NCBI GenBank assembly: GCA_900540955.1
Contig: UQIF01000030.1
Location: 1 to 27,779, forward strand
Length of the DNA stretch: 27,779 nucleotides
Direction of reading: 5' to 3'
Origin: an uncultured Olsenella sp.
GTDB lineage: Bacteria > Actinomycetota > Coriobacteriia > Coriobacteriales > Atopobiaceae
A program made the translations under genes and the position numbers. The notes under the pieces are model-generated. The model saw nothing but the letters and a program-made list of their open reading frames with translations. It was not told where the DNA came from and made no database searches. Positions 6,428-12,894 of this stretch are shown piece after piece. Numbering within the stretch: position 1 is the stretch's first letter; every line of letters begins with the position of its first letter.

Positions 6428-9163
6428 ATGCCCGAGCCCATCCAAGCCTCAGCCGCGCCGAGCCGGCGCCGCGTCATCGCCGTCATCGACGGCAACTCGC
6501 TCATGCACCGCGCGTTCCACGCCATCCGCCAGCCGATGTCGGCGCCGGACGGCCGTGCTACCAACGCGCTGTTCGGCTTCTTCAACATGTTCATAAAGAT
6601 GGTCGGCACCTTCAAGCCGGACGGCGTCATCTGCGCCTTCGACCGCGGCAAGCCGCGCGTCCGCATGGAGATGCTTCCGCAGTACAAGGCCCAGCGCCCG
6701 CCGATGGACCCGGCGCTGCACGAGCAGTTTCCAATGGTCAAGGAGCTCCTTGCCGCTCTCGACGTGCCCGTCTGCGAGCTCGAGGGCTGGGAGGGAGACG
6801 ACATCCTGGGCACCCTCGCGCGCCGCGGCGAGGCCGCCGGCTACGAGATGCTCCTCTTTACCGGCGACCGCGACATGTACCAGCTCGCAACCGAGAACGT
6901 GAAGATCGTCAGCACAAAGAAGGGCGTCTCGGACGTCGTCATCATGACGCCCGAGTCCGTCGACGACCTCTACCACGGCATCACGCCCGAGCTCGTGCCC
7001 GACTTCTACGGCCTCAAGGGCGACACCTCCGACAACATCCCCGGAGTCCCCGGCATCGGGCCAAAGAAGGCCGCCGCCCTCATCGTCCAGTACGGCAGCC
7101 TCGACGAGGTCGTCGCGCATGCCGACGAGGTCAAGGGCAAGATGGGCGAGAACCTGCGCGCCCACATCGATGACGCGCTCCTTTCCCGCAAGGTCGCGAC
7201 GATCCGCACGGACGCCCCTATACAGATCGAGCTCGCCGACGCGAAGTTCCCGACCTTCGACCCCGTCGAGGTCGTCCGCGCCTTCAGCGCGCTCGGCTTC
7301 ACGGGCATGACGGGCCGCCTGGCCAAGCTCGGCGGCGGCAATGCGGCCGAGGTCGCGGCGGCAACGAAGGCCGCCGGCGCGCAGCCCGCGGCGGGAGCCT
7401 GCGGCTGCGGCCCCGCGGGCGAGCTCGAGGTTCCCGCGCCGCTTGCGAGCGACGACGCCCTGGCCGCGCTCGCCGGAGCGCTCGCGGAAGGGGAGTGGGT
7501 CGGCGTCGCCGCCGCGGACGACCGCGCCGCCGGCGCGCTGTTCGGCCTCTCGCGCGTCCTTTGGGTCTCTACAAAGAAGGACCTGCTCAAGTTCGAGGGC
7601 GCCGCGGCCGACGCCGCGCTCACCCAGCTCTTTGCCGAGGGCCGCGTGGCGTCCGCCGACGTGAAGGCCCTCATCCACGCCGTCTCGCCGATCGACTCCG
7701 CCGAGCCCGAGTCCTTCTGCGCCGCCGACGTCGACCCCGCGCGCGTCTTCGACGCGGGCGTGGCCGCCTACCTGCTCGAGTCCGACAAGGACGACTTCGG
7801 CGCCGCCGCGCTCGCGCGCGAGTACCTCGCCTGCGAGGTGCCCGAGCCCACCGACGATGTGCCCCAGGCCGCGCTCGACGCCGTGATCGCCCGCCGCCTT
7901 GCCGAGCCGCTGCGCGAACGCCTGGCCCAGGACGGCTCCGAAAAGCTCTTCGACGAGGTCGAGATGCCGCTTTTGCCCGTGCTCGCCCAGATGGAGCGCG
8001 CGGGCCTCGCCGTCGACCCGGCGATTCTGTCCGAGCAGTCCGCCGAGCTCGGCGCCGAGATCGCCGGCATGGTCGCCCACATCCGCGAGGAGGCGGGGGA
8101 GGACTTCAACCTCGACTCGCCGCAGCAGCTCTCGCACGTGCTCTTCGACGTGCTCGGCCTGCCCACCTTCGGCCTCAAGAAGACCAAGCGCGGCTTCTAC
8201 TCCACCAATGCCAAGGTTCTGGCCGACCTCTCCGCCGACCACGCCATCGTGGCCGAGGTCCTCGAGTACCGCGAGCGCGCGAAGATCAAGTCGACCTACC
8301 TCGACGCCCTGCCCGGGCTCGTGCGCGGCGACGGGCGCATCCACACGACGCTCAACCAGACCGTGGCCGCTACCGGCCGTCTCTCGAGCTCGGAGCCCAA
8401 CCTCCAGAACATCCCGACCCGCTCTGAGCTCGGCCATCGTGTGCGCCAGGCGTTCACCGTGCCCGAGGGCAGCGTGTTTCTTGCCTGCGACTACTCGCAG
8501 ATCGAGCTGCGCCTGCTTGCCCACCTGAGCGGCGATGAGCACCTGGTCGCCGCCTTCAACACGGGCGCCGACTTCCACGCCGCCACGGCCGCGCGCGTAT
8601 TCGGCGTGCCGGTTGAGGAGGTCACCCCGCAGCTGCGCAGCCGCGCGAAGGCGGTCAACTTCGGTATCGTCTACGGCCAGCAGGCCTTCGGCCTGGCCAC
8701 TTCGCTCAAGATCCCGCGAGCCGAGGCTCAGCAGATGATCGATCGCTACTTCGAGGCGTACCCCGGCGTGCGTGCCTACCTCGACGAGTCGGTCCGCCTG
8801 GCCCACGAGCGCGGCTACGCCATCACGGCGTACGGCCGCAAGCGTCACATCCGCGAGTTCGCCCAGAAAAACAAGCAGCTCATCGCCTTCGGCGAGCGCA
8901 CCGCCATGAACCACCCCATGCAGGGCACGGCGGCCGACATCATAAAGATCGCCATGGTACGCGTCGAGCGGCGCCTGCGCGAGGAGGGGCTGCGCTCCAA
9001 GCTCGTCCTGCAGATTCACGACGAGCTTGACCTCGAGGTCCCCGTCTCCGAGGTCGATGCCGCCAGCGCACTCGTGCGCGAGACCATGGAGGGCGTGGCC
9101 GAGCTCAAGGTGCCCCTCATCGCCGAGGTGAGCTTCGGCAAGAACTGGGCGGAGGCCAAGTAG
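6428..9163 (+). CDS. polA: DNA polymerase I
   Basis: DNA polymerase I fills gaps and removes RNA primers from Okazaki fragments. The 911 residues contain three regions. The 5'-3' exonuclease (FEN-like) domain is about residues 15-305, with AVIDGNSLMHRAF and the helix-hairpin-helix GVPGIGPKKAA. A central 3'-5' exonuclease-like region is about 335-510. The polymerase comes last, with motif A DYSQIELR (D688), motif B RAKAVNFGIVYG and motif C HDE (H864, D865, E866). The central domain lacks the D-x-E of exo motif I and the other metal-binding acids, so proofreading is probably lost, as in several bacterial Pol I enzymes. ATG 6428 is chosen over the upstream GTG at 6377 because AGGAG lies five bases before it and TACAAT lies between the two candidates. 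It overlaps rnhA by one base. Confidence 0.96.
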   Translation: MPEPIQASAAPSRRRVIAVIDGNSLMHRAFHAIRQPMSAPDGRATNALFGFFNMFIKMVGTFKPDGVICAFDRGKPRVRMEMLPQYKAQRPPMDPALHEQFPMVKELLAALDVPVCELEGWEGDDILGTLARRGEAAGYEMLLFTGDRDMYQLATENVKIVSTKKGVSDVVIMTPESVDDLYHGITPELVPDFYGLKGDTSDNIPGVPGIGPKKAAALIVQYGSLDEVVAHADEVKGKMGENLRAHIDDALLSRKVATIRTDAPIQIELADAKFPTFDPVEVVRAFSALGFTGMTGRLAKLGGGNAAEVAAATKAAGAQPAAGACGCGPAGELEVPAPLASDDALAALAGALAEGEWVGVAAADDRAAGALFGLSRVLWVSTKKDLLKFEGAAADAALTQLFAEGRVASADVKALIHAVSPIDSAEPESFCAADVDPARVFDAGVAAYLLESDKDDFGAAALAREYLACEVPEPTDDVPQAALDAVIARRLAEPLRERLAQDGSEKLFDEVEMPLLPVLAQMERAGLAVDPAILSEQSAELGAEIAGMVAHIREEAGEDFNLDSPQQLSHVLFDVLGLPTFGLKKTKRGFYSTNAKVLADLSADHAIVAEVLEYRERAKIKSTYLDALPGLVRGDGRIHTTLNQTVAATGRLSSSEPNLQNIPTRSELGHRVRQAFTVPEGSVFLACDYSQIELRLLAHLSGDEHLVAAFNTGADFHAATAARVFGVPVEEVTPQLRSRAKAVNFGIVYGQQAFGLATSLKIPRAEAQQMIDRYFEAYPGVRAYLDESVRLAHERGYAITAYGRKRHIREFAQKNKQLIAFGERTAMNHPMQGTAADIIKIAMVRVERRLREEGLRSKLVLQIHDELDLEVPVSEVDAASALVRETMEGVAELKVPLIAEVSFGKNWAEAK

Positions 9164-9729
9164 TGGCGGGCTGGAACGACTTCTCCGCGAGCCATCCCGA
9201 GGCCGTCGCCGCCGGCGCTCCCGTGGGGGTGCCGGCGCGCGGCGGCGCGATGATGCACGTCGAGGCTTGGTCGGACGGCTCCTCGCGCGGCAACCCCGGC
9301 CCCGGCGGCTACGGGTCGGTCCTGCGCTACACCGACCCGGCGGGCGTCGTGCACGAGCGCGAGTTCTCCTGCGGCTACGACCGCACGACTAACAACCGCA
9401 TGGAGCTCATGGGCGCGATCGTCGCGCTCGAGGCCCTGCGGCGCCCCTGCGTCGTCGACTTCACGACCGACTCGCAGTACGTCTGCAACGCCTTCAAGCA
9501 GAACTGGATCGGCGGCTGGCAGAAGCGCGGCTGGAAGACCGCCAACAAACAGCCGGTGAAGAACGTCGACCTGTGGCGCCGTCTTATCGCCGCCTGCGAG
9601 CCGCACGACGTGCGTTGGCACTGGGTCAAGGGCCACGCCGGCCAGGCGGAGAACGAGCGCTGCGACCAGCTCGCGACCGAGGCTGCCGACGGCTCCGGCC
9701 GCCTCAAGGACGTGGGCTTCGACAGGTAG
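9163..9729 (+). CDS. rnhA: Ribonuclease HI
   Basis: RNase HI cleaves the RNA strand of RNA-DNA hybrids, removing primers and R-loops. The catalytic acids are visible: D38 in SDGSS, E81 in NRMEL, D103 in TTDSQYV and D168 in CDQLA. H158 in KGHAG is also present. The basic-protrusion region WIGGWQKRGWK is present as in the E. coli type. The GTG at 9163 shares its G with the polA TAG and has GGAGG seven bases upstream, inside polA, which implies translational coupling. The fold proper begins near residue 31, so starts at 9250 or 9253 (ATG ATG) are possible, but they lack a ribosome-binding site. Pairing with polA makes sense for lagging-strand maturation. Confidence 0.95.
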   Translation: MAGWNDFSASHPEAVAAGAPVGVPARGGAMMHVEAWSDGSSRGNPGPGGYGSVLRYTDPAGVVHEREFSCGYDRTTNNRMELMGAIVALEALRRPCVVDFTTDSQYVCNAFKQNWIGGWQKRGWKTANKQPVKNVDLWRRLIAACEPHDVRWHWVKGHAGQAENERCDQLATEAADGSGRLKDVGFDR

Positions 9730-9750
9730 CGTCCGCCCGCCCTTCTTTCC

Positions 9751-9851
9751 AAAAAACTGATCACCTACTCTTTGTTTTCGGCTCTTCGCCGACAAAACCC
9801 CAGTTGATTCCGGCTCAAGTCCCAAAATCAAAGACATGGTGATCAGTTTTT
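9751..9851 (+). repeat. 100-bp inverted-repeat-ended element, copy A
   Basis: The element starts AAAAACTGATCACC (from 9752) and ends GGTGATCAGTTTTT (to 9851), perfect 14-bp terminal inverted repeats that each contain TGATCA. It shares blocks in the same order and spacing with copy B at 11050-11150: TTTGTTTTC at 9771-9779, ACAAAACCCCAG at 9792-9803, and a terminal 21 bp identical in both. The inner GTTTT and AAAAC blocks can also pair. The copies differ between blocks. This looks like a small interspersed element (MITE-like) or a conserved structured RNA. It lies just after rnhA, so a bidirectional-terminator role is also possible. Confidence 0.85.
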
Positions 9852-9873
9852 CTGGCAAGAAGGGCTACGACCG

Positions 9874-11001
9874 ATGTACGCATTCCTCTGCGCGGACTCC
9901 GCCATCGAGGCTATCCGGCACCTCAGCGCCCATGGCGAGTGGGAGGGGCGTCCCGCCTGGCCCGACGCGCCGCGCCTGTTGCCCGTCTGGGGCGAGTGCG
10001 TCTGCAATCAGCGAGGCTTTAAGGAATACCTCCAGCACGCGGACCTCGGAGCGATCGGCGTGACCCGCCGGCCGGTCGACCTCCTCGTTCCGTCGAGCCA
10101 CCTGCGCAGCGCCGGCAAGTCGGCGAAGTTTCGCGTGTGGAGCCGCCCGGTCCCCGCGGGCTCGTGCCGAAGGCTCGCCCGTGACCTCGTGGTCTGCGGG
10201 CCCGAATTCGCGATTGTGCAGCTCGCGGGCTCGTTCGGCAAGTTCAACGAGCTCTTCGACGACTTCGCTGAGGAGATCCACGGCCAGGTCGAGGTCCTCG
10301 AGTCCCTTGGTAAGCCGGATGAGTTCGTGGCGGAGTTCCCGCACAGGTGGGAGCAGGCCAGGCGCCTGGCGGCGCTTGCCGCGACCGCCTGCGAGCTCGC
10401 GGGGACCTATCGGCTGCGGGGTCCCGGCCAAGGCGTGGCGTACGGAGCGGCGTCGGTGATGACGGTCGCCGGGCTGCGCGACTTCGCCGCGACGGCGTGC
10501 CGGGGCCCCGCGTCGGGGCGAGCCCGCGCAATCGCCGACCTCGCCCTGGACGGATCCGCCTCGCCGATGGAGACGGCGCTTTCGCTCATGTTGACCATGC
10601 CGGTCGAGCTCGGCGGCTTCGGCATACAGAAACCTCTGCTCAACGTGGCCGTCGATACGTCTGTCCTCGACGATGCGCTTCGCGGATGCGACTCGGTGAC
10701 GCCCGACATGCTCTGGCCCGATCAGAAGGTCGCCCTCGAGTACGACAGCTCGGAGTTCCATGTGCGGAAGGGCGCGCGGCAGGCAGAGCGCGACGCTGCC
10801 CGCTCGAACACGCTCTTGCTGATGGGGTACCGGGTCCTGCGCGCGACGACCCGCGGCGTCTCGTCGCTTTCCGGCGTGGCCCTTCTTGCCCGGCAGATCG
10901 CGTTTCTCCTGGGAGAACCGCTGCGGGAGCCGACGCCGCTCGAGGAGCAGCGGCGCAGCAAGCTCTTCGGCGAGTTGATGCCCAGGCTCGCGGGGGAGTG
11001 A
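9874..11001 (+). CDS. Unrecognised 375-aa protein with C-terminal Vsr/DUF559-like nuclease-fold signature
   Basis: I do not recognise a named family for the full protein. The N-terminal two-thirds are mostly alpha/beta with a segment PVDLLVPSSHLRSAGKSAKFRVWSR and then CGPEFAIVQLAG. This recalls the middle of AbiEi-like and DUF559-containing proteins, in which a DNA-binding region precedes a nuclease fold. From about residue 285 the pattern WPDQKVALEYD, then H, then RQAERDAARSNTLLLMGYRVLR matches the E-x-D...H...R..D..R...L...G..V.R signature of the Vsr/DUF559 branch of the PD-(D/E)XK superfamily. Catalytic competence is not shown. No transmembrane segment or signal peptide is seen. GAAGGG lies nine bases before the ATG. 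The gene is bracketed by two same-orientation 100-bp repeats and stands alone, which suggests an accessory insertion between housekeeping genes. It might act in DNA repair, defence or toxin-antitoxin function, but none of these is established. Confidence 0.7.
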   Translation: MYAFLCADSAIEAIRHLSAHGEWEGRPAWPDAPRLLPVWGECVCNQRGFKEYLQHADLGAIGVTRRPVDLLVPSSHLRSAGKSAKFRVWSRPVPAGSCRRLARDLVVCGPEFAIVQLAGSFGKFNELFDDFAEEIHGQVEVLESLGKPDEFVAEFPHRWEQARRLAALAATACELAGTYRLRGPGQGVAYGAASVMTVAGLRDFAATACRGPASGRARAIADLALDGSASPMETALSLMLTMPVELGGFGIQKPLLNVAVDTSVLDDALRGCDSVTPDMLWPDQKVALEYDSSEFHVRKGARQAERDAARSNTLLLMGYRVLRATTRGVSSLSGVALLARQIAFLLGEPLREPTPLEEQRRSKLFGELMPRLAGE

Positions 11002-11049
11002 CCGCTGCCTCGGGCTTCTTTCCGCCCGAAAAACCTCGCCCTTCCCAGC

Positions 11050-11150
11050 AAAAACTGATCAGCATGAGTTTGTTTTCAAGAAATCCGGCAACAAAACCCC
11101 AGGTCGCTGGAATTATGAAGGCGAAAACTAAGACATGGTGATCAGTTTTT
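11050..11150 (+). repeat. 100-bp inverted-repeat-ended element, copy B
   Basis: This is the second copy of the element at 9751-9851, in the same orientation and 101 bp long. It starts AAAAACTGATCAGC and ends GGTGATCAGTTTTT (one mismatch between ends), with TTTGTTTTC at 11069-11077 and ACAAAACCCCAG at 11091-11102 at matching offsets. Its last 21 bp are identical to those of copy A. The 1,198 bp between the copies contains only the nuclease-like gene. Confidence 0.85.
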
Positions 11151-11170
11151 CGGAAGGGCCATGACGTCAG

Positions 11171-11221
11171 GGGCAAGAAAGGCTTTCGGGCAAGAAGGGC
11201 CTCCGGGCAAGAAAGGCCTTC
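11171..11221. repeat. Three tandem 17-bp repeats
   Basis: Units at 11171-11187, 11188-11204 and 11205-11221 follow GGGCAAGAARGGCYTYC. They lie just past the stop of the minus-strand deacetylase gene. Read on the minus strand, the first unit encountered completes a short GGCC-GAA-GGCC stem followed by TTTCTT, so the array may act as a weak or repeated terminator. Isolated GGCAAGAAG motifs also occur near 6332, 9854 and 24835. Confidence 0.8.
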
Positions 11222-11239
11222 GGCCTGCCGCCGCGCCGG

Positions 11240-12598
11240 CTACTTGCCGTACGCCATGAGCTCGTCGACGGTGACGAACTTGTATCCCTGCGCCGCGAGC
11301 TTGGGCAGTGCGCTGCGAAGCGCCTCGACGGTCTGCGAGCGGTCGCCGCCGCCGTCGTGCATGAGAACGACGTCGCCGGGCTTGGCGGAAAGAAGTGCAG
11401 ACTCGATGGCGCCGGCGCCGGGGCGGCTCCAGTCCTCGGTGTCGACGTCCCAGCCGACCTCGGCGTCCACCAGGTCCTTGAGGTTGTCGACGAGCGGGCC
11501 GTAGTAGTTGCCGCCGGGCGCGCGCAGAACGTGGGTCACGGAGGTGCCGAGCGCGGACTCGATGGCCTCGAAGCCCTTTTGGACCTCGGCGCGCTGTTCC
11601 TCGGGGCTCATGAAGGTGAGGTTCACGCCCTGGCCCGAGCCGCGCGCGTGGTCCCAGGTGTGCGTGGCGACCTGGTTGCCCTCCTCGACGATGCGTTTCT
11701 CGATGTCGGCCATGCCGGCGATCTGCTCGCCGATCTGGAAGAAGGTCGCGTGGGCGCCGTTCTCTTTGAGGATGTCGAGGATCTGGCCGGTGGTCGTGTG
11801 CCACGGGCCGTCGTCGAAGGTAAGGGCGATGACCTTCTGGTCGCCGACGTTGGCGTGGTAGGAGCTGTAGCCGGCGTCGGTCGGCTGCTTGGTGACCTCC
11901 TCGACGGTCTTGCCCGAGACCTTGCCGGTCCTGACGGTCTTCTGGCCGTCCTCGCCGGCGGAGAACACGTGGATCGATCCGTTGTAGTAGCTGCTCAGCG
12001 TGGAGTAGTCCCCGCCGGACTCGCCGTGGGGGATCGTCTCGGTGGCTTCGGTGTACTCCTCGTCGACGTCGGCGCCGTCGTCGACCTGGAGCTGGTCGCC
12101 GGACGCGAGGCGCCGTCCGCCGTCTGCCTCGGCTCCGTTCACGGTCGCGGCGTAGGCGGTGCCGCCGCCCTGCTGAGCGACCGAGCCGTCGATGGCGATG
12201 AGGTCGCCGGCGGCCGGGGAGACGAGCCCCTCGTCCACGACGTCCTGCACGGTCGTGCCAGCCTTGATGGTCTGCTCGGCGCCGTTGATGCTCACCTTAT
12301 AGAACGGCGGGTTGATGTAGAGGTAGGCGCCCGCGCCCACCGCGGCGATGGCGAGTACGGCGGCAAGCGCGATCGGCCAGCGGCGCTTCTTGCGCGCACG
12401 GCGCGGCGCCTTTTCGGCGTAGGGCGCCGGGGCGTACGGCTGCTGCCCGTCCTGCTGCCCGTAGGGCGCCGGCGTGTAAGGCTCTCCTGCAAAGAAGTCC
12501 TGCTGCGGTGCTGCGTCGTCGCGCGCGCCGAGCTCCTCGGGCGTGCGCCTTTTGGGCTGGGGCGCGGGCGCGCCGGGTTCGCGGAAATGCTTGGCCAT
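11240..12598 (-). CDS. Membrane-anchored CE4 polysaccharide deacetylase
   Basis: This is a metal-dependent deacetylase of carbohydrate esterase family 4 (NodB homology) that probably removes acetyl groups from peptidoglycan or another envelope glycan. The 452 residues begin with a Pro/Gln/Tyr-rich cytoplasmic tail (1-65) and a basic stretch. A signal anchor spans about 74-95 (WPIALAAVLAIAAVGAGAYLYI). An extracellular region at about 98-180 holds two repeated NGAE motifs. The NodB domain spans about 255-450 and its motifs are complete: TFDDGP with D262 and D263; HTWDH with H313 and H317; RAPGG from R359; D385 to W390; and LMHDGGG with H414. On the minus strand GAGGA precedes the ATG by about nine bases. 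The gene is divergent from glnN. The exact substrate is not known. Confidence 0.92.
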   Translation of the reverse strand: MAKHFREPGAPAPQPKRRTPEELGARDDAAPQQDFFAGEPYTPAPYGQQDGQQPYAPAPYAEKAPRRARKKRRWPIALAAVLAIAAVGAGAYLYINPPFYKVSINGAEQTIKAGTTVQDVVDEGLVSPAAGDLIAIDGSVAQQGGGTAYAATVNGAEADGGRRLASGDQLQVDDGADVDEEYTEATETIPHGESGGDYSTLSSYYNGSIHVFSAGEDGQKTVRTGKVSGKTVEEVTKQPTDAGYSSYHANVGDQKVIALTFDDGPWHTTTGQILDILKENGAHATFFQIGEQIAGMADIEKRIVEEGNQVATHTWDHARGSGQGVNLTFMSPEEQRAEVQKGFEAIESALGTSVTHVLRAPGGNYYGPLVDNLKDLVDAEVGWDVDTEDWSRPGAGAIESALLSAKPGDVVLMHDGGGDRSQTVEALRSALPKLAAQGYKFVTVDELMAYGK

Positions 12599-12641
12599 GG
12601 TTATCAGTCCTCAGCTCCCCTGTGGTTCGTTGACTGGCCCC

Positions 12642-12647
12642 AGTATA
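12642..12647 (-). promoter_or_regulatory. Candidate -10 box of the deacetylase gene
   Basis: On the minus strand TATACT lies 44 bp upstream of the deacetylase ATG, with no good -35 at 16-18 bp. It is the best -10 match on that strand in the 296-bp divergent region 12599-12894, which otherwise has no gene. Confidence 0.35.
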
Positions 12648-12743
12648 GATAACGCGCAAGAATAAAGCAGGGTCCCGGGGCAACCTCGAATCCGCCTTGC
12701 CGCCGCCTCATCTGTCGACGCCCTTCTTTGCCCGTAACGAAAC

Positions 12744-12765
12744 AATCGACGCTTAATCGACGCGC
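12744..12765. promoter_or_regulatory. Two 11-bp direct repeats in the glnN/deacetylase divergent region
   Basis: AATCGACGCTT at 12744-12754 is followed immediately by AATCGACGCGC at 12755-12765. The two 9-bp cores are identical and spaced by one helical turn. They are flanked by GTAACGAAAC on the left and GTTAC on the right. This could be an operator for a nitrogen-responsive regulator of glnN. No known site is matched exactly. Confidence 0.4.
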
Positions 12766-12894
12766 GACGGTTACAAAATTGGTCACGAACTTGTCCTTGC
12801 GGGTCATCTTGCCTTAACTCCCGTGCAACAATGGGCAACTAGAGTTGTCAAACGTAAGCCAGCACGCCAATTATCTGAGGGGAAAGAGGCGCAC

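Noticed and set aside
6449..9019. Antisense open frame of 856 codons over polA
   Set aside because: It lies entirely within polA, and its composition is that of a GC-rich reverse complement.
11357..12652. Plus-strand open frame of 431 codons over the deacetylase
   Set aside because: The opposite strand holds a complete CE4 enzyme; this frame is its shadow.
12823..12894. Upstream GTG start for glnN
   Set aside because: The added residues lack similarity to type III glutamine synthetases and there is no ribosome-binding site. ATG 12895 has AGAGG at five bases.
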